Source: Rhodococcus sp. (in: high G+C Gram-positive bacteria)
GTDB lineage: Bacteria > Actinomycetota > Actinomycetes > Mycobacteriales > Mycobacteriaceae
Assembly (NCBI GenBank): GCA_012514505.1
Contig: JAAZAD010000348.1
Location: forward strand, 1-64,000
Direction: 5' to 3'
Length of the DNA stretch: 64,000 nt
Shown here: positions 53,467 to 63,321 of the stretch, one piece after another
Numbering within the stretch: the stretch's first letter is position 1
Layout: each line of letters begins with the position of its first letter
Notes under the pieces: generated by a model
What the model was told of the DNA's origin: nothing
The model's database searches: none
Seen by the model: only the letters and a program-made list of their open reading frames with translations
Translations under genes and position numbers: made by a program

Positions 53467-55119
53467 TCATGTGTGGGTTTCGGTCGTTCTACCGATCAGG
53501 TCCGGCGACTTCTCCCGCATTTCCACTTTGCGCACTTTCCCCGTCACAGTCATCGGAAACTCGTCCACGACGTGCACGTACCGCGGAATCTTGTAGTGCG
53601 CGAGCTTGCCTGTGCAGAAAGCACGGAGCGTTTCCGCGTCCAATGGTGTCGCACCCTCTTGCATTCGCACCCAGGCCATCAACTCCTCGCCGTACGTGGC
53701 ATCGGGAACGCCGATAACCTGTGCGTCGAGTATGTCCGGGTGGGTATAGAGGAATTCCTCGATCTCTCGGGGATAGACGTTCTCCCCACCGCGGATCACC
53801 ATGTCCTTGATCCGCCCGGTGATCGCAACGTAGCCGGCATCGTCCATCACCCCGATGTCGCCGGTGTGCATCCACCGGGCCGCGTCGATCGCCTCGGCCG
53901 TCTTCTCCTGGTTCTCCCAGTACCCCAACATCACCGAGTATCCACGAGTACACAACTCACCGGGTTCACCTCGCGGCACCGTCAATCCGGTCACCGCGTC
54001 GACGATCTTGACCTCGAGATGAGGCCCGACCCTCCCGACCGTCGACACGCGCTGCTCGATCGTGTCGCCGGACCGGGTCTGGAACGAGACCGGAGAGGTC
54101 TCGGTCATGCCGTAACAGATCGACACCTCGGTCATGCCCATCCGGTCGATCACCTGCTTCATCACCTCGACCGGACACGGTGAACCGGCCATGATCCCGG
54201 TCCGCAGACTGGACAGGTCGAAACTGTCGAAATCGGGGTGCGCGAGTTCGGCAATGAACATCGTCGGTACGCCGTACAACGAGGTGCACTTCTCGTCCCG
54301 CACCGTTTCGAGAGTGGCGTGCGGATCGAAGGACGCACCCGGAATCACCATGGCTGCACCATGACTGGTGGCAGCGAGATTACCCATCACCATTCCGAAG
54401 CAGTGGTAGAACGGCACCGGGATACACACTCGGTCGCGCTCGGAGTAATTGCAGAGTTCCCCCACGAAATAGCCGTTGTTGAGGATGTTGTGGTGACTCA
54501 GGGTGGCGCCTTTGGGAAATCCCGTGGTGCCCGAGGTGTACTGAATGTTGATCGGATCGTCCATCGACAACGACTGCTGGACGCGCCGCACCAGGTCCGG
54601 ATCGGTGGACAAGGCGGCCGACCCGTTCGCGAACAACGCCGCCCATTCAGCGGATTCGAGGAGGACGACCGATCGCAGCTCAGGGCAATCGGGTTTCACC
54701 GATCGGATCATCTGCGAGTAATCGGAGGTCTTGAACGTCGGCGCCGACACCAGGTAGCCGATACCGGCCTGTCCGAGAACGTACTTCAATTCGTGTTCGC
54801 GATACGCGGGGTTGATGTTGACGAGAATCGCGCCGATCTTCGCGGTCGCGTATTGAACAAAGGTCCACTCAGGGCAGTTCGGCGCCCAGATTCCGACTCG
54901 GTCGCCCTTCGCGACGCCCATTCCGATCAGACCGGCCGCCAACGCATGTACTTCGTGCGCGAACTCGGCGTACGTCCAGCGGCGTCCGCTCGGATGGTCG
55001 ACGAGTGCGTCGCGACTGCCATGCGCCGCTACCGTGCGGTCCAGGTTGTCGCCGATGGTGTCGCCCAACATCGGCGCATCCCAGACGCCGAATGCATAGC
55101 TGGGAAGGGGTGCGCTCAT
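53467..55119 (-). CDS. Fatty-acyl-CoA ligase (FadD35-like AMP-binding enzyme)
   Basis: Start [114 protein letters not shown]. Confidence 0.93.
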   Translation of the reverse strand: MSAPLPSYAFGVWDAPMLGDTIGDNLDRTVAAHGSRDALVDHPSGRRWTYAEFAHEVHALAAGLIGMGVAKGDRVGIWAPNCPEWTFVQYATAKIGAILVNINPAYREHELKYVLGQAGIGYLVSAPTFKTSDYSQMIRSVKPDCPELRSVVLLESAEWAALFANGSAALSTDPDLVRRVQQSLSMDDPINIQYTSGTTGFPKGATLSHHNILNNGYFVGELCNYSERDRVCIPVPFYHCFGMVMGNLAATSHGAAMVIPGASFDPHATLETVRDEKCTSLYGVPTMFIAELAHPDFDSFDLSSLRTGIMAGSPCPVEVMKQVIDRMGMTEVSICYGMTETSPVSFQTRSGDTIEQRVSTVGRVGPHLEVKIVDAVTGLTVPRGEPGELCTRGYSVMLGYWENQEKTAEAIDAARWMHTGDIGVMDDAGYVAITGRIKDMVIRGGENVYPREIEEFLYTHPDILDAQVIGVPDATYGEELMAWVRMQEGATPLDAETLRAFCTGKLAHYKIPRYVHVVDEFPMTVTGKVRKVEMREKSPDLIGRTTETHT

Positions 55120-55215
55120 GATGAAGTCCTCTCCTCGCTGGGTCGAAGAGAACAATAGTGACGACCGTCACTATCCCGCCACCCCCGAAAAAGGGGTACC
55201 ACTCCCCCCACCTGC

Positions 55216-55268
55216 CCGACCAATGTCACACCGGTTCGCGTGAGCAGAACGGGTGTGACATTGGTCGG
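55216..55268. repeat. Conserved 53-bp palindromic intergenic element, copy 1
   Basis: CCGACCAATGTCACACC-g-GTTC-gcgtgagca-GAAC-g-GGTGTGACATTGGTCGG; 17-bp outer and 4-bp inner perfect stems. Near-identical to 61889-61945. Confidence 0.92.
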
Positions 55269-55291
55269 TGGGGGTGGAATGGGAGTGAGAG

Positions 55292-55840
55292 TCAGGACTC
55301 GGTGCGGCCTGCTGCGCCCATGAGTTCCAGGCGAAGTTCCGTCCATACCGTCGCGTACGAGTCGATCACGGGCTCGGCGATCCACTTGGTGTCACCGGCA
55401 TCCACCTTGGCAAGTGCGTCGGCGAACAGATCCTGATAGCGCGACAGCCGCGGCACGAAGGCAGAAAGATCGTCGAAGACATCGGCGGCCTTACCGTCCA
55501 ACGCCTTCAGCCCGTCGACGTCCGCTTCCTCGATCACTTCCAGGAACTGCTCGTGCAACGGTTCGAACTGCTCGTACACCTCAGCGATCGAGTCCTCGTC
55601 GATGGAGACACGCTCGGCGTCGAGCTGATCCTCGAGCTCCTTCAGCCCGGCCGCAGTGAGCCCGATCTTTCCGTCGGCAACCTCTTCGGCCTTGCCCTGC
55701 GTGACGAGAGCGTCGTACGCGGCCTGACCGGACGACGCACTCACGCCGAGGTGTTCTGCGAGCACAGTCGCACCGACCTGCTCTTTCAGTCGCACCGCTT
55801 GCAACAACGCGAGCTCGTCCACATTGCCTGCAAAGGCCAT
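55292..55840 (-). CDS. Conserved hypothetical protein with probable winged-helix N-terminus
   Basis: MAFAGNVDELALLQAVRLKEQVGATVLAEHLGVSASSGQAAYDALVTQGKAEEVADGKIGLTAAGLKELEDQ: helix-turn-helix-like N-terminal region followed by an acidic helical domain. Confidence 0.6.
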   Translation of the reverse strand: MAFAGNVDELALLQAVRLKEQVGATVLAEHLGVSASSGQAAYDALVTQGKAEEVADGKIGLTAAGLKELEDQLDAERVSIDEDSIAEVYEQFEPLHEQFLEVIEEADVDGLKALDGKAADVFDDLSAFVPRLSRYQDLFADALAKVDAGDTKWIAEPVIDSYATVWTELRLELMGAAGRTES

Positions 55841-55890
55841 TGAATTCTCCTAGCAATACCCGACGGATCTGTTACTGCCATCGAACACCA

Positions 55891-56661
55891 TCACAGCTCG
55901 AGAATGTCGGCCCGGTCCGTGAGTTCATCGTCACGGAACGTGTCCTTGAGGTCGACACCTGACCGGCCCAGGCGCCGCGCGCCACCGACGAGACCCGCCG
56001 CCACCCGGGCAGCTCGGCGATAGCCCAATCCGTCCGGCGGATGAATGTTGGAGATGCAGTTGCGATCGGAATCCGCGCGACCGGGACGCGGCAGATGCGT
56101 CAGGTAGATCCCGAGGCTGTCTGCAACCGACAGCCCCGGCCGCTCCCCTATCAACACGACGACCGTCCGGACCCCCATTGCCTCCGCGACGTGGTCACCC
56201 AACGCCACGCGGGCCTGAGTGGCAATCACCGGCGGGGCGAGCGAGTAGTGGTCGGCCAACTCGTCCACGAGCGCAGTCAGCAACGGCGCACCGTGCTCGG
56301 CCAACGCTCGCGGTGACAGCCCGTCTGCCAGAACGAATCCCACATCCGCACCGCTCGCCGATACGGAGGTGAGATTCTCGGGCAATCGCCCCAGGTCGGG
56401 TCGACGCAAGTACTCGCTGCGGTCTGCGGCCCGACTCAAGACAGTGAGCGGGGCACCGAGACCCACTGCCTCGACCCGCTCACTCAACGCACTCGCGTCC
56501 AGCGGCTGATGCACCGCGTCCCGTGCGGCAGCATGAGCAGCAGTGAACTCGAGTACCCGCGAGGTCGGGAGGGAGTCGCCCGCCCGGCCCAATCCGATGC
56601 GCGACTGCGTACTTCGGCGGAGTTCGTTCCAGAACGCTTCTTCCGGTAGGTGGTCCGTCAC
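55891..56661 (-). CDS. eutC: Ethanolamine ammonia-lyase light chain
   Basis: WNELRRSTQSRIGLGRAGDSLPTSRVLEFTAAHAAARDAVH, VGFVLADGLSPRALAEHGAPLL, VVLIGERPGLSVADSLGIYLTHLPRPGRADSDRNCISNIHPPDGLGYRRAA. Confidence 0.97.
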   Translation of the reverse strand: MTDHLPEEAFWNELRRSTQSRIGLGRAGDSLPTSRVLEFTAAHAAARDAVHQPLDASALSERVEAVGLGAPLTVLSRAADRSEYLRRPDLGRLPENLTSVSASGADVGFVLADGLSPRALAEHGAPLLTALVDELADHYSLAPPVIATQARVALGDHVAEAMGVRTVVVLIGERPGLSVADSLGIYLTHLPRPGRADSDRNCISNIHPPDGLGYRRAARVAAGLVGGARRLGRSGVDLKDTFRDDELTDRADILEL

Positions 56662-58071
56662 TCAGGTCACCGTCAACTCTCGTAGTGGTGATGCTGCCGC
56701 ATCCACCGGGACTATCCGGCCGTTCGAACTCACCATGCCGAGCCTGCGCAGCCAGTCCTCGAATTCAGGGGCGGGCCGCAGACCCAGTACCTGCCTCGCG
56801 TAGAGCGCATCGTGAAAGGACAGGCTCTGGTAGCCGAGCATCACATCGTCCGCGCCCGGAACCGTGATGACGAAGGCCGCGCCGGCCACACCGAGAAGAG
56901 TGAGCAGCGTGTCCATGTCGTCCTGGTCGGCTTCGGCATGATTGGTGTAGCACACGTCCACACCCATCGGCAGCCCCAGAAGTTTCCCGCAGAAGTGGTC
57001 TTCGAGGCCGGCGCGGATGATCTGCTTACCGTCGAACAGATACTCCGGCCCGATGAAACCCACGACCGTGTTGACGAGGAGCGGCTCGAGCGTGCGCGCG
57101 AGTCCGTAGGCCCTGACCTCGAGGGTCTGCTGATCTACGGGGCGACCTCCCGTCCCCAGGTGGGCATTGGCGCTGAGCGCCGAACCCTGCCCCGTCTCGA
57201 GGTACATGACGTTGTCGCCGACGGTCCCGCGCTTCAGTGAGCGCCCGGCCTCGTTGGCTTCGCGCAACAGCGAGACGTTCACGCCGAAACCGGAATTGGC
57301 CCCTTCGGTGCCCGCGATGGATTGGAACACCAGATCCACCGGTGCGCCCGCTTCGATCAGTTCGAGCGTGGTGGTGACGTGCGACAGGACGCAGGACTGC
57401 GCGGGAATGTCGTAGCGCCGACGCACCTCGTCGAGAAGATGCAACAGGTCTGCTGTGGCCTGCGGCGAATCGGTCGCGGGATTGATCCCGATCACCGCGT
57501 CACCGCATCCGAGCAGCAGCCCGTCCAGTGTCGCAGCCGCAATCCCCCGTGGATCGTCGGTCGGGTGATTCGGTTGGAGACGAGTTGCGAGGTGCCCGGG
57601 CAGTCCGATCGTGGTCCGGAACGCAGACGTCACAGTGATCGCCCGGGACACCGCGATCAGATCCTGGTTTCGCATGATCTTGCTGACTGCCGCAACCATT
57701 TCGGGTGTCAGCCCCGGCGAGACAGCCCGCAGTCGCGTGCCCGGATCAGGCCCCGCAGCCACCTCCAGAAGCCAATCGCGAAGCCCACCAACCGTCAGAT
57801 GCGAGACCGCCGCGAAGGCACCGCGATCGTGCGAGTCGATGATGAGACGGGTGACTTCGTCGTCCTCGTAGGGCACGACGAGGTCGGTGAGGAAAGTGGT
57901 GAGGGATACGTCGGCGAGCGCCCACTGTGCGGCTGCGCGTTCGGCATCCGAATGCGCCGCGCACCCGGCGAGTTCGTCCCCGCTGCGAGCGGGTGTCGCC
58001 TTCGCAAGCAGGTCGACCAGACCGTCGAAGCTGTACGTCGATCCGCCGACTTGCTGGTTGAACGTCGTCAT
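56662..58071 (-). CDS. eutB: Ethanolamine ammonia-lyase heavy chain
   Basis: Start at MTTFNQQVGGSTYSFDGLVDLLAKATPARSGDELAG; GDAVIGINPATDS, CVLSHVTTTLELIEAGAPVDLVFQSIAGTEGANSGFGVNVSLL, GVDVCYTNHAEADQDDMDTLLTLL. Confidence 0.97.
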   Translation of the reverse strand: MTTFNQQVGGSTYSFDGLVDLLAKATPARSGDELAGCAAHSDAERAAAQWALADVSLTTFLTDLVVPYEDDEVTRLIIDSHDRGAFAAVSHLTVGGLRDWLLEVAAGPDPGTRLRAVSPGLTPEMVAAVSKIMRNQDLIAVSRAITVTSAFRTTIGLPGHLATRLQPNHPTDDPRGIAAATLDGLLLGCGDAVIGINPATDSPQATADLLHLLDEVRRRYDIPAQSCVLSHVTTTLELIEAGAPVDLVFQSIAGTEGANSGFGVNVSLLREANEAGRSLKRGTVGDNVMYLETGQGSALSANAHLGTGGRPVDQQTLEVRAYGLARTLEPLLVNTVVGFIGPEYLFDGKQIIRAGLEDHFCGKLLGLPMGVDVCYTNHAEADQDDMDTLLTLLGVAGAAFVITVPGADDVMLGYQSLSFHDALYARQVLGLRPAPEFEDWLRRLGMVSSNGRIVPVDAAASPLRELTVT

Positions 58072-59537
58072 TCGAGCTCTTCCTCCGCCTTTGCCAGTAC
58101 AGCAAACTCCTCGTCCGGCGAGTTGGCAACGAGATGATGGCGGCTGTACAGCCCGAAGTAGGCCATGAATGCACCGAATGCGATCGCAGTCCACAGCGCT
58201 GCCATCGGGTCGACGAGGAACGTGGCGACGACTGCAACTGCGGCGACAACCAGTGCGAACGACGTCGTCGCGATACCGCCCGGTGTCCGGTAAGGCCGCG
58301 GCATGTCAGGTTCACGCTTGCGCAGCACGATGTGGCTCACCATCATCAACACGTAGCTGACCGCCGCACCGAACACGGCCATGTTGAGCAACATCGCCCC
58401 CTCGCCGGTCAGTGACAGGGCAAAGCCGATGACGCCGGGAACGATCAATGCCAGCGTCGGCGCCTTCCTGGAGTTGGTGACCGACAGGCTCGTCGGCAAG
58501 TAGCCGGCGCGCGACAAGGCGAAGGTCTGACGCGAGTAGGCGTACATGATGGAGAAGAAGCTGGCGACCAGTCCCGCGAGTCCGATGTAGTTGACGACCT
58601 TGGCGGTGGTGGTGTCACCGAGGGCCTCGACGAGCGGGTTACCCGAGACGGACAGCGCGTCCGCCCCCAGCGCACCCGTTGCGAGAAACAGCACGGCCGC
58701 GCCCGTCACGACGAGGACGAGCATGCTGATGATGATGCCCTTCGGGACGTTCCTCTCGGGTTCACGCGCCTCTTCCGCAGCGAGTGGCACACCTTCGACA
58801 GCGAGGAAGAACCAGATGGCGAAGGGGACAGCTGCCCAGATACCGAGCAATCCATACGGCAGGAACGACGACGCACCGACGGCATCGGTGGGCGCGATGT
58901 CGGTCAGGTTGCCCACGTCGAACAGTCCGATGGCGGACACCGCGAAGATCACGAGACCGACGAGCGCGATCGCAGTGATCACGAACATCGCCTTGAGAGC
59001 CTCACCGGCGCCGGTGAGGTGAATCCCGATGAAGATGGCGTACACCGCCAGATACACCCACCATCCATCCGTGATGCCGAGCAGATTCAGGGATTCGACG
59101 TAGCTTCCGATGAACGTCGCGATGGCGGCGGGTGCGATGGCGTACTCGATGAGAATGGCCGTGCCGGTGGCGAACCCACCCCACGGCCCCAGCGCGCGGC
59201 GCGCGAACGTGTATCCGCCGCCCGCTGCGGGCAGGGCCGACGACATCTCTGCCATACCGAGCACCATCGCCAGATACATGGCGGCGATGACGACAGCGGC
59301 GATCAGCAGACCACCGAAGCCGCCCTCGGCCAAGCCGTTGTTCCATCCGGCGTAGTCACCCGAGATGACGTAGCTGACACCGAGTCCCGCCAGGAGCACC
59401 CAACCGGCGGAGCCCTTTCTCAGCGTCCGTTTCTCCAGGTAGTCGGCGCCTTCCGCGTGGAACTCCACGCTGCGGCTTTCTGCGCCGTGATCGGCAGACT
59501 TGCCGGCCTGTGAGGGCGCAGATTCTTCGAGAGTCAT
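58068..59537 (-). CDS. Ethanolamine permease (APC superfamily)
   Basis: Start MTLEESAPSQAGKS; VSYVISGDYAGWNNGLAEGGFGGLLIAAVVIAAMYLAMVLGMAEMSSALPAAGGGYTFARRALGPWGGFATG; overlaps eutB by 4 nt. Confidence 0.92.
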   Translation of the reverse strand: MTLEESAPSQAGKSADHGAESRSVEFHAEGADYLEKRTLRKGSAGWVLLAGLGVSYVISGDYAGWNNGLAEGGFGGLLIAAVVIAAMYLAMVLGMAEMSSALPAAGGGYTFARRALGPWGGFATGTAILIEYAIAPAAIATFIGSYVESLNLLGITDGWWVYLAVYAIFIGIHLTGAGEALKAMFVITAIALVGLVIFAVSAIGLFDVGNLTDIAPTDAVGASSFLPYGLLGIWAAVPFAIWFFLAVEGVPLAAEEAREPERNVPKGIIISMLVLVVTGAAVLFLATGALGADALSVSGNPLVEALGDTTTAKVVNYIGLAGLVASFFSIMYAYSRQTFALSRAGYLPTSLSVTNSRKAPTLALIVPGVIGFALSLTGEGAMLLNMAVFGAAVSYVLMMVSHIVLRKREPDMPRPYRTPGGIATTSFALVVAAVAVVATFLVDPMAALWTAIAFGAFMAYFGLYSRHHLVANSPDEEFAVLAKAEEELE

Positions 59538-59671
59538 GGGCAACCTTTTCGTCGGTCGGTGCTCGGGGTCGGGCCACGGCGCCATTGCCGTCCGCGAGAC
59601 GCACGGTATTGGGGTGGTGTTGCGTTCTTTGGGCCGCAGGTTTCGGCCCAGTTACGAGTCGCTTCGCGCGA

Positions 59672-60211
59672 TCAGCTGGGGGTGCCTGGAATCGGGCAGG
59701 CCTCGACTGCTTCCGTCACGATCTGCGGAGTGTCGGGTGGATCCGGTCGTTCACCGCGCTCCCAGTCCTCTCCCGTCAATGGATGCCCAGCGGCCAGAGC
59801 ATCGTTTTCCTCGGCGGTGAAAGCGCGGGCGCGGCTGAGGAAGCGCATGCCCTCAGGGCTCTCGAGACTGAATCCCGAGCCTCGGCCGGGCACGACGTCG
59901 AGCACGAGACAGGTGTGTTTCCACGCCTCGAACTGGGAACCCGAAATCCATACCGTCACCGCGTCGTCGCCCGTGGGCAGATCGGACGCAGTCTCGCCTG
60001 GCTCGAGTCTGAGGTCGAGTACTCCGAGAAGGACGTCACGATCCCCGACGATGAACTCCCCGTCGGGGTAACACATGGGTGCCGAGCCATCACAGCAACC
60101 ACCGGACTGGTGCATCATCAGTGCGCCATGGGCACCGCGGAGGCGGCGGAGAAGGTCTGCCGCCTCCACGGTTGCGATGAGGCGCAGTGGAATTGCAGTG
60201 TCCCCATTCAT
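59672..60211 (-). CDS. DUF779 protein (acetaldehyde dehydrogenase-associated)
   Basis: LLRRLRGAHGALMMHQSGGCCDGSAPMCYPDGEFIVGDRDVLLG, ISGSQFEAWKHTCLVLDVVPGRGSGFSLESPEGMRFLSRAR; directly follows the aldehyde dehydrogenase gene. Confidence 0.93.
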   Translation of the reverse strand: MNGDTAIPLRLIATVEAADLLRRLRGAHGALMMHQSGGCCDGSAPMCYPDGEFIVGDRDVLLGVLDLRLEPGETASDLPTGDDAVTVWISGSQFEAWKHTCLVLDVVPGRGSGFSLESPEGMRFLSRARAFTAEENDALAAGHPLTGEDWERGERPDPPDTPQIVTEAVEACPIPGTPS

Positions 60212-60227
60212 CAGCTGCCCATACCCA

Positions 60228-61751
60228 TCAGAAGAAGCCCTGGGCCTTCGGTGCGTAGCTCACGAGCAGGTTCTTCGTCTGCTGGTAGTGGTCCAGCATC
60301 ATCAGGTGATTCTCGCGTCCGATACCGGACTGCTTGTAGCCACCGAATGCAGAGTGTGCGGGGTACTGGTGGTACGTGTTGGTCCAGACGCGGCCGGCCT
60401 GAATGTCACGCCCGGCGCGGTAGGCGACGCCACCGTCGCGCGACCACACGCCAGCACCGAGGCCGTACAGCGTGTCGTTGGCGATCTCGATGGCCTGCTC
60501 GTAGTCCTTGAACGAGGTGACCGAGACGACGGGGCCGAAGATCTCCTCCTGGAAGATCCTCATGTTGTTCTTTCCTGTGAAGATCGTCGGTTGCACGTAG
60601 TAGCCGCCGGAGAGGTCGCCTCCGAGATCGGCACGCTCACCGCCGGTGATCACCTTGGCGCCCTCGCCCTTGCCGATCTCGATGTAGGAGAGGATCTTTT
60701 CGAGTTGGTCGTTGCTGGCCTGGGCACCGATCATGGTGTCCGTGTCGAGGGGGTCGCCCTGGCGGACGGCTTTGGTGCGGATCGCAGCCAGTGCGAGGAA
60801 CTCGTCGAAGATGTCCTCCTGGATGAGAGACCTCGACGGGCAGGTGCACACCTCACCCTGGTTGAGAGCGAACATCGTGAAGCCTTCGAGAGCCTTGTCC
60901 TGGAAGTCGTCGTTCGACGAAAGCACGTCCGAGAAGAAGACGTTGGGGCTCTTGCCGCCGAGCTCCAGGGTCACCGGGATGAGGTTCTGCGAGGCGTACT
61001 GCATGATCAGTCGGCCGGTGGTCGTCTCGCCGGTGAACGCGATCTTCTTGATCCGAGGGCTCGAGGCGAGCGGCTTGCCCGCCTCGGTGCCGAAGCCGTT
61101 CACGATGTTGAGCACGCCTGCAGGCAGCAGGTCGCCGATGATGCCGATCAGGTGCAGAATCGACGCAGGCGTCTGCTCCGCGGGCTTGAGCACGATCGCG
61201 TTTCCGGCGGCCAGTGCGGGTGCCAGCTTCCACACGGCCATCAGGATCGGAAAGTTCCAGGGAATGATCTGACCGACGACGCCGAGCGGCTCGTGGAAGT
61301 GGTAGGCCACGGTGTCGGAATTGATTTCCGAGAGCGAACCCTCTTGCGCGCGAATGGCACCTGCAAAGTAGCGGAAGTGGTCGATGGCGAGCGGGATGTC
61401 GGCGTTCAGTGTCTCGCGGATCGGCTTGCCGTTGTCCCAGGACTCGGCGAGCGCGATGGACTCGAGGTTCTGCTCCATCCGGTCGGCGATCTTGTTGAGG
61501 ATGACGGCCCGCTCGGCGACGGAGGTCTTGCCCCATGCCGGCGCCGCTGCGTGCGCGGCGTCCAACGCCAACTCGATGTCCTCCGATGTGGACCGAGCGA
61601 CCTCGCAGAAGTTCTGGCCGGTGACCGGCGTCGGATTCTCGAAGTACTGCCCCTTGACCGGCGCAACCCACTCCCCGCCGATCCAGTTGTCGTAACGGGA
61701 CTGGAACGACATCTTCGCGTCCGCCGAACCGGGACGTGCAAACACAGTCAT
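60228..61751 (-). CDS. Acetaldehyde/aldehyde dehydrogenase (NAD+)
   Basis: Start [89 protein letters not shown]. Confidence 0.96.
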   Translation of the reverse strand: MTVFARPGSADAKMSFQSRYDNWIGGEWVAPVKGQYFENPTPVTGQNFCEVARSTSEDIELALDAAHAAAPAWGKTSVAERAVILNKIADRMEQNLESIALAESWDNGKPIRETLNADIPLAIDHFRYFAGAIRAQEGSLSEINSDTVAYHFHEPLGVVGQIIPWNFPILMAVWKLAPALAAGNAIVLKPAEQTPASILHLIGIIGDLLPAGVLNIVNGFGTEAGKPLASSPRIKKIAFTGETTTGRLIMQYASQNLIPVTLELGGKSPNVFFSDVLSSNDDFQDKALEGFTMFALNQGEVCTCPSRSLIQEDIFDEFLALAAIRTKAVRQGDPLDTDTMIGAQASNDQLEKILSYIEIGKGEGAKVITGGERADLGGDLSGGYYVQPTIFTGKNNMRIFQEEIFGPVVSVTSFKDYEQAIEIANDTLYGLGAGVWSRDGGVAYRAGRDIQAGRVWTNTYHQYPAHSAFGGYKQSGIGRENHLMMLDHYQQTKNLLVSYAPKAQGFF

Positions 61752-61888
61752 CGATAGCTCCCTCGTATCTGGTTCTCCCCTCAGGTTCTCCGCACCAGGG
61801 GGTGTGATCCACAACACTAGAAGGCGCAACGTTGCATGTACGTTGCATCGACAATCTCTCCCCTTCCCGACGCTTCCCCTCCCCTCTT

Positions 61889-61945
61889 CCCCGACGAATG
61901 TCACACCCGTTCGCGTGAGCTGAACGGGTGTGACATTGGTCGGGG
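61889..61945. repeat. Conserved ~53-bp palindromic intergenic element, copy 2
   Basis: CCCCGACGAATGTCACACCCGTTC-gcgtgagct-GAACGGGTGTGACATTGGTCGGGG; 24-bp stem with a single mismatch, same loop core gcgtgagc as copy 1. Confidence 0.93.
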
Positions 61946-61950
61946 TGGGA

Positions 61951-63297
61951 TCAGTGCCACTGGCGGTCGAACAGCTCGATTCGAGCTTTCACCTGCGAGT
62001 ACAAGGGAGAATGGGGATCGAGTCCGGCGAGATACGCTTCCCACGCCGCCGGATCCGATCGGCCGTGCACCGACGTGGTCCACTTGGCGAGAAGCTGCTG
62101 ATTACCCTGACGAAGCAATCCCGCCTGCACACGGGCGCGCAATTCCTCGCGCACCCCTTCGACCCCGGGCGCAATCGATTCGGGGAGCACCGGGCCCTCG
62201 AAGATCCGCATCGCACGCGCGATGTCCCCACGCTCGAGAGCCGAACGCACGTCGCGAACATCCGTATCCAGCTCCGTGACGATCCGGTACGGACGAGAGG
62301 CGACGTTGCGGGCACCGATCACCTTGCGCAGACGCGATACCTCGGCGCGAATCGTCACCGAATCCAGCTCACCCTCGTCGAGAAGGACTGCCAGGTGCTC
62401 GGCCGTCAGACCCTCCGGATACTCGGACAGCAGGAGCAATATCTCGGCGTGGCGGCGCGACACCATCTGACGGACTCCGTCCACCACCAGCACAGGGCGC
62501 GACCTACCCAACACCTCGAGCCTCGCCACCCCAGTTCGTTGCCGGGCCGGGAACGAGAGGAAATGCAGGCGTAGTTCCGACTCGGCCGCCGCAACTGTGG
62601 CGCGCACCAGCGACAGCACTTCCGGTGCCGCGACGCGGGGTCCACCCGTGATGTCGATCGTCCCGACGATCAGGCCGGTGTCGGGATCGTGGACCGGTGC
62701 GGCGGTGCAACTCCAGTCGTGAACCGAGCGGCTGAAGTGTTCGGCGCCGAAAAACTGCACACAGTGGTCGAGTTCGAGCGCAGTACCCGGCGCGTTCGTA
62801 CCGACTGCGACTTCGCTCCAGTCGGCACCCTCGACGAAGTTCATCGAGGCCGCGCTGTCCTTCGCCGAGTTGTCACCGTCCACGCGCAGTAGACGACCGT
62901 GCTCGTCGGACGTCGCGATCAGCAAACCCGAGTCGGCAGCATCTTCGACGAGCAGCGTGCGCACGACAGGTTCGATGATCGACATGGGATGCGCGGCCCG
63001 ATATTCGGCCAGCCCCGATTCGCCGAGATCCCCCGAGCGGGCCGAGCTGTCCGGGCTCACACCACGCCGCCTGCTACGCAGCCATGAATCGAAGACGACC
63101 GACCGCACCTGCCCTGGACCATCCGACGGCACACCCGCATCGTCCACTGGCGCCTGATCGACGAAGGAGCGGTGTGCCGAGGACAGCCGGCGGCGCAGAA
63201 CGTCGATGTCCTCGCCCGGGCGAACGGCAACCCACGGGTTTCCCCCACCGCCACGCGCCGCAGAACCGTGCGCATTGTTCATCGGATAGACCTCCAC
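61951..63297 (-). CDS. GAF domain-containing transcriptional regulator (AcoR-like N-terminus, no AAA domain seen)
   Basis: [36 protein letters not shown]...[60 protein letters not shown] (typical GAF of aldehyde-responsive regulators), C-terminal DNA-binding-like [44 protein letters not shown]. Confidence 0.88.
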   Translation of the reverse strand: MEVYPMNNAHGSAARGGGGNPWVAVRPGEDIDVLRRRLSSAHRSFVDQAPVDDAGVPSDGPGQVRSVVFDSWLRSRRRGVSPDSSARSGDLGESGLAEYRAAHPMSIIEPVVRTLLVEDAADSGLLIATSDEHGRLLRVDGDNSAKDSAASMNFVEGADWSEVAVGTNAPGTALELDHCVQFFGAEHFSRSVHDWSCTAAPVHDPDTGLIVGTIDITGGPRVAAPEVLSLVRATVAAAESELRLHFLSFPARQRTGVARLEVLGRSRPVLVVDGVRQMVSRRHAEILLLLSEYPEGLTAEHLAVLLDEGELDSVTIRAEVSRLRKVIGARNVASRPYRIVTELDTDVRDVRSALERGDIARAMRIFEGPVLPESIAPGVEGVREELRARVQAGLLRQGNQQLLAKWTTSVHGRSDPAAWEAYLAGLDPHSPLYSQVKARIELFDRQWH

Positions 63298-63321
63298 GAC
63301 TACACCCCACTGTAACCGGCG

